Positions 9,762 to 17,067 of a DNA stretch of 51,328 nt are shown in pieces. The DNA comes from an uncultured Lachnospiraceae bacterium (GTDB lineage: Bacteria; Bacillota; Clostridia; Lachnospirales; Lachnospiraceae): NCBI GenBank assembly GCA_947174015.1, contig CAMWHJ010000017.1, forward strand, positions 1 through 51,328, written 5' to 3'. Position 1 is the stretch's first letter. Each line of letters starts with the position of its first letter. The notes beneath the pieces are model-generated. The model did not search any database, was not told the origin of the DNA, and worked only from the letters and a program-made list of their open reading frames with translations. Made by a program: the position numbers and the translations under genes.

Positions 9762-10726
9762 TTTCCTTTGCCCACATTTTCAAAATACCTGACTAAAGCA
9801 TATAGTGATTTAAAATCGGAATATTCTATTTTCTGCATACTATCTATACACTGAAATTTTTCAAACAAACAAACCAAATTTTCTATATTTTTTCTGTTCC
9901 ATGCTATGGGTTTGTACAATAAATCATCAGTCACTTGAAATTTTTCCAAATCAAACACATCTATTATTTTATCAAAAATATCTGTACTATCCTCTTTTTT
10001 CATAGCACCATATATTTTTTTATCTTTGGACATAATATGTTTACATTTTAGATAATTCCTTAGTGCTATCTTTCCATTTTGTGATGTATAATCTGCTAAC
10101 AATCCTGCTACTGTGGCAGCAGCTTTGCTTGTTCCACCAAAAATCTGCACTTTATTTCCGCTTACAACAAATTCATATTCCGTATTACAACAAAATTGAA
10201 TCTTTCTTCGAGGGTAATAATTAAACTTTCCATTTTCCCCATATCCCCCACCCACACCAAATATAAAATCCAAATTGGCTGGAAAATCATTACTACCAGC
10301 ATTTGATGCTGAACAAATAAATATCACGTTTTTTTTAAGAATGCTATCTTTCAGTTGCATAAATTCTTCTCTATATTTCGGACTGCATATCAAACTCATC
10401 ACAATAATATCTATATCATACTTTAGTATATCATTTAATGCTTCTATAATTATTGCACCTGAAGATGTTGCACTTTTATGAAATACATCATAGAGATAAA
10501 ATTCCATTTCAACATCTGGTGCATATTTCTTTATAGTATTAACCACCTTTGTACCATGACTTCCTTCTATACTGTCACCATAATCTATTCCCTCTAAAAT
10601 TTCAATAATACCATTTTCATTATTATCCTCTTTTTGTTTTAAAGAAATATACCTTGCAACAAGAATATCCTCTGGCAACAATGAGAAAGAAACTCCTGTA
10701 TCTATTACTGCCATTTTAATTGCCAC
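9758..10726 (-). CDS. Subtilisin-like (S8) serine protease without signal peptide
   Basis: Compact S8 protease with a full catalytic set. Counting from the GTG at 10726 these are Asp9 (AVIDTG), His57 (GSHGTKV), oxyanion Asn142 (SASNAG) and Ser200 (GGTSKAAATVAG). It has no signal peptide and no propeptide; the Asp motif lies at the very N-terminus, so it should act in the cytoplasm. The frame is open to an ATG at 10747, but AAGG there touches the start codon. GTG at 10726 has AGAGGA five bases upstream, and ATG at 10714 is a third option. It overlaps the ATPase gene upstream and the exporter downstream. The 100-residue C-terminal extension has no recognised motif. Probable leader peptidase for the RiPP; that role is inferred from context. 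Confidence 0.88.
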   Translation of the reverse strand: MAIKMAVIDTGVSFSLLPEDILVARYISLKQKEDNNENGIIEILEGIDYGDSIEGSHGTKVVNTIKKYAPDVEMEFYLYDVFHKSATSSGAIIIEALNDILKYDIDIIVMSLICSPKYREEFMQLKDSILKKNVIFICSASNAGSNDFPANLDFIFGVGGGYGENGKFNYYPRRKIQFCCNTEYEFVVSGNKVQIFGGTSKAAATVAGLLADYTSQNGKIALRNYLKCKHIMSKDKKIYGAMKKEDSTDIFDKIIDVFDLEKFQVTDDLLYKPIAWNRKNIENLVCLFEKFQCIDSMQKIEYSDFKSLYALVRYFENVGKGK

Positions 10727-11393
10727 GTTTATCCTCTGCCTTTCCATCCTTTACTTGAATAATCCTGTCTGCATAAGCTGCCATTTCCTCATTATGCGTA
10801 ATCATAATTAATGTCTTTTGATATTTCCTGCAAGTATCCACCAATAAAGATACTACTTTTTTGCTGATTTGTGTATCCAAATTCCCTGTAGGTTCATCTG
10901 CTAAAATTATCTCAGGTTCATTTGCCAAAGCCCTTGCAATAGCTACTCTCTGCTGCTGCCCACCTGAAATCTGTGACGGCATACGATTTGCTAATACTTC
11001 TATTTCCAGTGCATTCATTAACTCTTTTATAAAATCCCTATTAACCCTTTTCTGTTCCAACAATATAGGCATAATAATATTCTCTTCAATCGTTAATGCC
11101 GGAAGCAGATTAAATGACTGAAAAACAAATCCTATGGTCTTTCTTCTATATTCTGCCAGCTGATTTTCATTTAAAGTATTGATTTGCTTTCCATTCACAC
11201 ATATCTCTCCAGATGTGGGAAGATCTAGTCCTCCAAGCATATTTAACAATGTACTCTTTCCTGAACCACTGGGACCAAGAATTGCCGTAAACTCTTCTTT
11301 CTCAATATCTAGACTGACTTCATTTAGAGCATAAATTTTTTCTTCTCCCTGTTGGTATATTTTTACAACATCTTTCAAACTAATATATGCCAT
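10716..11393 (-). CDS. ABC transporter ATP-binding protein (MacB/LolD type)
   Basis: ATPase of 225 residues with Walker A GPSGSGKST (40-48), FQSFNLLPALTIEEN Q-loop region, signature ISGGQQQR (142-149), Walker B IILADEPTGNLD (162-173) and H-loop ITHN. The GNLD and QQQR forms are typical of the MacB/LolD/FtsE branch that energises FtsX-like permeases. It begins 8 bp behind the large permease gene at 11402, with which it must form a complex. Such pairs in bacteriocin clusters usually give immunity or help export; the sequence cannot tell which here. Confidence 0.92.
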   Translation of the reverse strand: MAYISLKDVVKIYQQGEEKIYALNEVSLDIEKEEFTAILGPSGSGKSTLLNMLGGLDLPTSGEICVNGKQINTLNENQLAEYRRKTIGFVFQSFNLLPALTIEENIIMPILLEQKRVNRDFIKELMNALEIEVLANRMPSQISGGQQQRVAIARALANEPEIILADEPTGNLDTQISKKVVSLLVDTCRKYQKTLIMITHNEEMAAYADRIIQVKDGKAEDKRGN

Positions 11394-11401
11394 TTTATCA
11401 C

Positions 11402-13765
11402 CTACTCCTTATCCAACAATACCAGAACATTTTTGTCAAACACGTGATTTCCTTTGATATAACATAATATGTAAGTCAAGCCATATAACATTCCTCCACC
11501 TATGACTGCTGCTGTGAGTACTTTCACTATACTAATTTCCTGCCCAGCTCCACTGATAAAGAAGAGTGCCACCACCAATGCACAGGGCAAAGCCAGCAAA
11601 ATCATATGTTCTGCTATTATCACAATCTCACTTATAAGCAAACGAATTACTCTTTTTCTTGTCATTCCCAACGCAATTAATATGCCATATTCTCTTTTTC
11701 GTAACTGTACATTTATGTTAATATTGCAAATAATATTTGTAATGGTCATTGCACAGATACAAATCATAAGATAGATTGCCACACAAATAATAGAACCTAA
11801 TTGTGTTTTTGCATCTTGAGTCATTTGCTGTAAATCACTATAAATCATTTGCACCTGATTTGCAGCTAAATAATCTTTTACCTGTGAAATACATTCTATT
11901 TTAGAAGCAGATTTAATATAGACAACATTATAGCAGTAAGGATTTGCAAATAAAGCATCCGCCCCTGTCTGATTCATTATAATACACTTACCGTCTACAG
12001 CCAGACCGGCACCATAATTGTCTTTTTCGATTACTGCATTAATATAAATTTCCCTTTTGTTTTTGCTGGTATCATAGAGCACCATCTGCTTCTCTTTTGT
12101 ATTATTTTCTGATAAAAGCAAATAATAGTGTTCTTTCTCATGTCCCTTATAATCCAGCCCATTCTCCTGACATATCAGGTTAAATAGTGTATCACTGTAT
12201 ACTCTTGTTTCTACTAATTCATTGTAAGTTCCCACATTTTCTTCTTTTTCATAAAATTCATAAACCTGACGTCTGGAACATTCTGCTGTTGCCACAGCTC
12301 CAAGTGCTGATATATTTTCCGCCATTTCCGTTGTCAGACTACATTCCAAAGAATCATCATAAAACTCGTAATCAAATAGGTTACTTTTCTTCAATCCATC
12401 AATATCATATAAATCCACACTACACAGAACCATACAAAGTATCAGCACCAATATTGCGGTAACAAAATATGTAAATGCAGTATAAAAGGTCCTTGCCTTA
12501 TTACGCACTAAATTCCTTTTTCCCACAAAAGCAACCACATTGATTTTGTCTGACTTTTGACTTTTGACTTTAATATTGCTCTGCCCTTCTTCTATAAAAC
12601 CTACCGCTTCCACCGGAGTATACTTTAAAGATTTTTTTAAAAGCATGGAATAAACAAGAGCAAAAATAACCGCCACCAAAGCTATCGCCTGTGCAAAAGC
12701 TTCTATACTCACCTGAAATGACAGTTCCACATAATCTGACATATTGAATCCTTTTACAAAATGCTGAAAAAGCCACTTTCCAAGCGTCTTCTCCAACAAC
12801 ACAGACAACAGAAATCCCCCCAGTACTGCTCCTAATAGGTACATGAGCAAATTCAACAGATATGACTTATACAACTGCTTTTTATCCAATCCCAAACATC
12901 GAAGCATTCCTATCTGCTGAATTCTGTTTACTGATGCCACTTGAAGCATATTAAACAACAAGGCACCGGAAACTAAACCAATCATCACTCCCAATGCCTG
13001 AAATACCTTTACTGCCCCCTTACCATCTGTTTCCTGTTCACCAGAGATATCAAGTTTTGCCTCATTTAATTGAATTTTCAGATTTTCACTGTCTTTTCTA
13101 ATATATGAAACTGCCTGTTCCACATCTGATGCTGTCACCATCACACGATAAGAAATATTCGCCTTTGTTTGCTCTAATAAGCGTTCTGCCCCTTCTAATG
13201 TGCAAAATGCGTAAACCTCTTCACCGTCTGAAACTTTTGCTCCAAAAATTCCTACAATTTTATATGTTATATCAAAATATTTCTTCTTTTCCACCGAAAA
13301 AGCAAACAGTGTAATTTCATCTCCTATGGTATAATGCTCTTCCATATTGTCCATAAATTTACTGTCCACCACAATCTCTTTCTCGTTTTCCGGATAATGT
13401 CCCTCTTGTAAATCGATATTATAGATATCTTGAAAATTTCCCATTAAACCAGTTACCGAAAAGTAGAATGGACTATCCGGCACTTCCAGTTCAAATATAT
13501 TTGTACTGCATCCGATATCATCCACCGTATCTTGCCAAAAATTTATATCCGAATACTTATTTTTTTCCTCGAAATTTAAATCTTCCAGTACAAAATCGTA
13601 TTGTGGCATCTGATTGATTGCCTGCAAATAACTTTCCTTGATACTGCTGGCAGACGTAAGAAGCATAGAAACCATGGCAATTACAAATGATGCCACACAG
13701 ATAATCCATTTGGTATCCTTTGCTTTCAAAAAAGTTATTTTTAGTAGCTTTACATACAATTCCAT
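11402..13765 (-). CDS. Large FtsX-like ABC permease (MacB/BceB-like)
   Basis: Membrane protein of about 787 residues. One N-terminal helix (WIICVASFVIAMVSMLL) is followed by an extracytoplasmic domain, three helices (FtsX domain, AVKVFQALGVMIGLVSGALLF...), a second N-terminal-like helix near the middle (YTAFTYFVTAILVLILCMV), another extracytoplasmic domain and a last block of helices with the FtsX-family RKREYGILIALGMTRKRV loop. The frame is open to 13795, but ATG at 13765 has AGAGG seven bases upstream and gives MELYVKLLK. Partner of the ATPase gene at 10716-11393. Base composition is closer to the host than that of the rSAM gene. Likely self-protection or auxiliary export. Confidence 0.88.
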   Translation of the reverse strand: MELYVKLLKITFLKAKDTKWIICVASFVIAMVSMLLTSASSIKESYLQAINQMPQYDFVLEDLNFEEKNKYSDINFWQDTVDDIGCSTNIFELEVPDSPFYFSVTGLMGNFQDIYNIDLQEGHYPENEKEIVVDSKFMDNMEEHYTIGDEITLFAFSVEKKKYFDITYKIVGIFGAKVSDGEEVYAFCTLEGAERLLEQTKANISYRVMVTASDVEQAVSYIRKDSENLKIQLNEAKLDISGEQETDGKGAVKVFQALGVMIGLVSGALLFNMLQVASVNRIQQIGMLRCLGLDKKQLYKSYLLNLLMYLLGAVLGGFLLSVLLEKTLGKWLFQHFVKGFNMSDYVELSFQVSIEAFAQAIALVAVIFALVYSMLLKKSLKYTPVEAVGFIEEGQSNIKVKSQKSDKINVVAFVGKRNLVRNKARTFYTAFTYFVTAILVLILCMVLCSVDLYDIDGLKKSNLFDYEFYDDSLECSLTTEMAENISALGAVATAECSRRQVYEFYEKEENVGTYNELVETRVYSDTLFNLICQENGLDYKGHEKEHYYLLLSENNTKEKQMVLYDTSKNKREIYINAVIEKDNYGAGLAVDGKCIIMNQTGADALFANPYCYNVVYIKSASKIECISQVKDYLAANQVQMIYSDLQQMTQDAKTQLGSIICVAIYLMICICAMTITNIICNININVQLRKREYGILIALGMTRKRVIRLLISEIVIIAEHMILLALPCALVVALFFISGAGQEISIVKVLTAAVIGGGMLYGLTYILCYIKGNHVFDKNVLVLLDKE

Positions 13766-13797
13766 ACTTATACCTCTTATTTTTTTATTAACCAATA

Positions 13798-13822
13798 CCT
13801 ACTAGGCTAAATGCCTAGTAGG
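13798..13822 (-). promoter_or_regulatory. Strong hairpin between precursor and transporter genes
   Basis: Perfect 10-bp stem CCTACTAGGC/GCCTAGTAGG with a five-base loop, placed 38 bp behind the candidate precursor gene. There is no T run directly after it, so it is more likely a partial terminator or mRNA end protector than a full terminator. Such a structure would leave more transcript of the peptide genes than of the transporter genes. Confidence 0.6.
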
Positions 13823-13859
13823 TCAGTAACATAAATTTTCATCTTATATTTTTCAGCTG

Positions 13860-14048
13860 TTATGTCCAGATTGTCGATTTCGCTGTTTTTGTCTGATAAC
13901 AAGGGCTGTTACTATTCAAATATTTGTCGCCTAGTGTTTTTAATCTCCATTCTGTACAATCATAATTGCACTTTTCCCACCATGAATCCCAAACTTCTTG
14001 AGGTTTTACATCATCTTTCTCTTTAAAATGAATTTTTTTAATTTCCAT
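13860..14048 (-). CDS. Candidate RiPP precursor peptide (62 aa)
   Basis: Small gene directly behind the tandem rSAM gene with a strong ribosome site (AGGAGGAAGG, about seven bases from the ATG). Residues 1-15 are Lys/Glu/Asp-rich (MEIKKIHFKEKDDVK), as in leader peptides. The remainder has four Trp in residues 20-34 (VWDSWWEKCNYDCTEW), Cys27, Cys31 and Cys50, and ends TAKSTIWT. The last eight residues contain A-K-x-x-x-W, the spacing of the Lys-Trp crosslink in streptide. No homologue is recognised by eye, so the function is inferred from size, position and composition. A PROSITE-type bacteriocin GG leader site is absent; the only glycine is at position 40. Confidence 0.72.
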   Translation of the reverse strand: MEIKKIHFKEKDDVKPQEVWDSWWEKCNYDCTEWRLKTLGDKYLNSNSPCYQTKTAKSTIWT

Positions 14049-14085
14049 TTTTCCTTCCTCCTTGTTGAATTTATATGTATTTATG

Positions 14086-16317
14086 TTACTGCATCTTTAT
14101 GTTTTCAAGATTACAAACAACTCCTGCTGCTTTATTCATACTACCTGTTATTTTCCAATTTAAATACCTGCATTTATTTGACAAGCAATATAACTCGTAA
14201 TCACACCCATTACATTTTTCCAGTCTTTCAGTATATTTTTGAGATAGTTTTGCAACTTTTTTACTATTTATTCCATCTACAACATTTCCGATTAGAAATT
14301 CTTTGTTATTTACAACAAATGAGCATGGATATACTTTTCCATCAATATATATATGATAGTTATTTATTCCACCACTACACTGACTTTTCCGTAATTTTTT
14401 ATCACCAATTATCATAAAATTTTCTATATTTTTTTCCTCAATAATACGAATATCTTCTTGTAATTTTTGCAATTTTTCTTCTGTCCATCCTTTGTCAAAG
14501 TAATCTGGAACAAAAATTACATCCATTTCCTGATCTATGTTATACAAATCCTCCATGCTATCTTTTAAAAGAAACATTGTCTGGGAATCAAAGGTAGCTC
14601 TGACCCTTACATCAACGTCATTTTTTTTCAGCAATCTATATGATTCCTTAATTTTTTCATATGTTCCATTACCATGTACATCCATTCTATTCATATCATT
14701 TGCTTTTTTGTTTCCATCCCAGCTTAATGACAAAATTATTTGCTTTTCCTTTATATAGTTTATAATTTCTTGATTTAACAACACTCCATTTGTTGTCATA
14801 TAATATCTTGTTTGAAAACCACTTTCTTTTTCCATATGCCCAATAATTTCTTTCATCAGAGAAATTTCCAAAAGAGGTTCCCCGCCAAAAAAACTAACTG
14901 TTACTTCATCTTCATTATTGGTATTTTTAATAAATTCAATTAAATTCGGCACCAATTCCTTATCAAAACTTCTATTTCCCCTTTCCTCCTTCACATAACA
15001 ATATCTGCACTTTAAATTGCAGGTGCTTGTTACCCAAATTGAGTAATTCACATCAATCCACCTCACAAAAAAATTCTCATAAGCCAATTTGCAGAAATCA
15101 CATTGTTCTAATCTCTGTGGTTTTCTATATAATGTGGCAATACAATTCCAACAAAAAATCTGTTTATTACATCCGTTGCATTCTATAAAATTATATGGAA
15201 AATACTGTCTCAATTTTTTGTATCCAGCACTATCCCGAAATTGACGTTCTCTAATAAAACCATAACAATCATCAATATTCAAAATATTTCCTAAAATCAA
15301 TTCATCTTCCATTAAACATTGACATGGATATATGTATCCTCGGTAATCAATTTGAAATTGCTTATATGCAGCACCACAACCAAACAAAGTAAATTCTCCT
15401 TGTTTTATTTTTCTTTGTGATGCTTGCACCTGCTGCAAAAGAGTTTGATCACTTACTTCTTCCTCCAGTGTTACAAAATCTTTCATTTCTTCCTTTGCTC
15501 GTCCAACAAATTCTAACCCTCTAATCACTGGCTCAATTTTCATATTTTCACACAATTCTTTGAACTCTTTACGCTTGTTTTCTGTATATCTCGTTATAAC
15601 CATGGAAGCACTTATTTTTTTCATTCCAGCCGCTTGCAGCAATCGTATTCCTGAAATAGTTTTTTCAAATGTCCCCTCTCCTCTGATAATACTACATGTT
15701 TGTTCATTAACCCCATCCAAACTAACTGATACCCCATCAAAATTTTGAACAATATATTCTGCCAACTTCTTATTCAAAAGTATTGCATTCGTCATCAGAG
15801 ATAATTTTCCCTTATATTCCTTTTTTAGCCTATCTATTATGTTCGTGAAGTCTTTACGAATTAGCGGCTCTCCACCTGAAATTACTATATGGTTTGGCTT
15901 TATTTGATTAATTTTATCTGCTATAACATACATCTCCTCCAGTGGCAGCTCCTCTGATGTTATATCCGCTGAAACACAACAATGTTTACATTTTAAATTA
16001 CACTTATTTGATAAGTCCCAATCTATTTGCATTTCAAGATCATAATACTCAGACTTTTCATCCGCATACTTTATAATTTTTTTATTATACAGCCTCTTTA
16101 TAATATTTTGGAAATATTTTAAATCATCATTGGTTTCCATGTGCTTATAGACTTCCTGTAAATCACATCTATTATCACATATAAACTTTACTACTATATA
16201 TGTCTCTGTGGTAATTCTATCCGTTTTCAATACATTAGGATTATGTAAAATTGTATATTTCTCCCCTTGTTGAACAATAACCCTATCATAAAAGCAAATG
16301 ATTCCTTTTTCCAACAT
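14086..16317 (-). CDS. Tandem radical-SAM/SPASM peptide maturase
   Basis: One protein with two complete maturase modules. Numbered from the ATG at 16317: residues 1-95 look like a PqqD-type peptide recognition domain. rSAM 1 has C106-x3-C110-x2-C113 and GGEP at 148-151, followed by a SPASM domain (C314, C332, C334, C380, C383, C389, C392, C406, C409). rSAM 2 has C433-x3-C437-x2-C440 and FGGEP at 477-481, then a second SPASM (C647, C665, C702, C705, C711, C716, C735). The frame is open to 16347, but AAGGA eight bases before the ATG at 16317 favours the shorter form (743 aa). SPASM rSAM enzymes make thioether or carbon-carbon bonds in peptides; the substrate is probably the 62-aa product of the next gene. 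Strongly AT-rich. Confidence 0.9.
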   Translation of the reverse strand: MLEKGIICFYDRVIVQQGEKYTILHNPNVLKTDRITTETYIVVKFICDNRCDLQEVYKHMETNDDLKYFQNIIKRLYNKKIIKYADEKSEYYDLEMQIDWDLSNKCNLKCKHCCVSADITSEELPLEEMYVIADKINQIKPNHIVISGGEPLIRKDFTNIIDRLKKEYKGKLSLMTNAILLNKKLAEYIVQNFDGVSVSLDGVNEQTCSIIRGEGTFEKTISGIRLLQAAGMKKISASMVITRYTENKRKEFKELCENMKIEPVIRGLEFVGRAKEEMKDFVTLEEEVSDQTLLQQVQASQRKIKQGEFTLFGCGAAYKQFQIDYRGYIYPCQCLMEDELILGNILNIDDCYGFIRERQFRDSAGYKKLRQYFPYNFIECNGCNKQIFCWNCIATLYRKPQRLEQCDFCKLAYENFFVRWIDVNYSIWVTSTCNLKCRYCYVKEERGNRSFDKELVPNLIEFIKNTNNEDEVTVSFFGGEPLLEISLMKEIIGHMEKESGFQTRYYMTTNGVLLNQEIINYIKEKQIILSLSWDGNKKANDMNRMDVHGNGTYEKIKESYRLLKKNDVDVRVRATFDSQTMFLLKDSMEDLYNIDQEMDVIFVPDYFDKGWTEEKLQKLQEDIRIIEEKNIENFMIIGDKKLRKSQCSGGINNYHIYIDGKVYPCSFVVNNKEFLIGNVVDGINSKKVAKLSQKYTERLEKCNGCDYELYCLSNKCRYLNWKITGSMNKAAGVVCNLENIKMQ

Positions 16318-16383
16318 AACCATCATCCTTATATATTTATTTAACATATAGATAATAGCAAATTAAACACTATTATTTTCCCA

Positions 16384-16389
16384 ATTATA
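16384..16389 (-). promoter_or_regulatory. Possible -10 box of the rSAM operon
   Basis: TATAAT on the minus strand about 67 bases before the maturase start codon. No good -35 box lies 16-18 bases upstream (TTGGAA is 19 bases away), which would fit an activator-dependent promoter. The stem-rich element starting at 16422 lies directly upstream and may supply regulatory DNA. Confidence 0.4.
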
Positions 16390-16421
16390 CATTTCACACA
16401 CTTCTTCCTTCCAACCAGCAA

Positions 16422-16675
16422 AATGGACAACCAATATGTGTTTTTAACTAATATAATCCACCTTAATTCACTATGGGAGATAATAAGTGTGGTTTATATT
16501 AGTATGCTGACAGTTGGTTATCCAGCAAAACCATCCAGAAGATTTGTACCTCTGCCAAAAGACTCAATTATACAATGTGGTGGCATCGTTGAGTGACGTC
16601 AGTGCAGCCGGAGGTACAAATAGACAATTGAAACGGTCAATTATCAACATGTCAGTACACGATTGGTTATCCATT
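16422..16675. repeat. 254-bp stem-rich element with terminal inverted repeats
   Basis: AATGGACAACCAAT (16422-16435) is repeated inverted as ATTGGTTATCCATT (16662-16675) with one mismatch, and a further TTGGTTATCCA copy lies at 16515-16525. Inside, ACTAATATAATCCAC pairs with GTGGTTTATATTAGT, ATTTGTACCTC with GAGGTACAAAT, ACTCAA with TTGAGT, and AATTGA with TCAATT across a five-base loop. A 60-codon frame on the plus strand (16514-16696) resembles nothing known and has no ribosome site. It may be a non-autonomous mobile element or the DNA of a structured RNA; I cannot name it. Confidence 0.6.
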
Positions 16676-16700
16676 GTTTGCATTCACATTTTCTGATTTC

Positions 16701-16726
16701 GTAACTGTTTCTACCTTAACAGTTAC
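16701..16726. repeat. Short member of the GTAACTGTT palindrome family
   Basis: GTAACTGTT and AACAGTTAC form a perfect 9-bp inverted repeat around eight bases. The ends match those of the 133-bp repeats. The rest of the gap up to 16909 contains only a 14-bp palindrome, AAAATGTACATTTT (16869-16882), which could be an operator. Confidence 0.7.
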
Positions 16727-16909
16727 ATACAATCATCTCTCCAAAATCACCTTTTGGAAATTGCACCTATAAAAATTTACTTTGCAATAAGTGCAAATAA
16801 GAATCTACTGCTTTGCGGTTTGGTTCCTTGCAGTAATAGGTTTTTGTATTTATCCCCTATGTTTTTACAAAATGTACATTTTACATCAGCGTAATTTTCG
16901 GTTCAGAAC

Positions 16910-16975
16910 CTATCTTCTCAATAACCAGCGCCAGATATCATCCATCCAGTCTGCCATTGGTACAAAATGAATCAT
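16910..16975 (-). CDS. Small ORF, 21-residue Trp-rich amphipathic peptide
   Basis: ATG at 16975, stop TAG at 16910. A consensus AGGAGG stands exactly eight bases before the start, and a promoter with LytTR-like repeats lies upstream (see 17000-17067), so this is probably a real gene despite its size. The peptide begins MIHFVPMADW and ends DIWRWLLRR: three Trp, a hydrophobic face and a basic C-terminus, no Cys and no processing motif of the AgrD type. It follows the sensor kinase gene by 83 bp on the same strand. It could be a pheromone for that kinase or a small membrane-active effector; the function is unknown. Confidence 0.62.
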   Translation of the reverse strand: MIHFVPMADWMDDIWRWLLRR

Positions 16976-16999
16976 AATCACTCCCTCCTTTCCTTTATC

Positions 17000-17067
17000 A
17001 AAATAACACAACCATGCCATGGTTTCAATAGAAACTCCTTAAACGGTCGTATAACTTGTTAAACGGT
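17000..17067 (-). promoter_or_regulatory. Promoter with LytTR-like direct repeats for the 21-codon ORF
   Basis: On the minus strand, two identical copies of ACCGTTTAA (17067-17059 and 17047-17039) are spaced 20 bases start to start and match the published LytTR-box consensus at eight of nine positions. They are followed after ten bases by TTGAAA (17028-17023), a 17-base spacer and TATTTT (17005-17000). This is the layout of AgrA-controlled promoters. The first repeat overlaps the stop codon of the kinase gene. Confidence 0.6.

Noticed and set aside
11402-13765. Permease of the accessory operon as a cell-division FtsX
   Set aside because: It is nearly 790 residues with two FtsX-type blocks and lies in a peptide operon; the true ftsX with ftsE is at 32859-33767.
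16363-16392. Nine-codon ORF (MYNWENNSV) between the stem-rich element and the rSAM gene on the minus strand
   Set aside because: GGAAGG is 11 bases from the ATG, too far for confidence, and the ORF overlaps the likely -10 box of the operon.
16514-16696. 60-codon ORF on the plus strand inside the stem-rich element
   Set aside because: No ribosome site, no recognisable motif and the frame crosses every inverted repeat of the element, so it is probably accidental.
16910-16975. 21-codon ORF as an AgrD-type cyclic lactone precursor
   Set aside because: It has no Cys or Ser in a core position, no AgrD-type acidic tail, and no AgrB gene is nearby.
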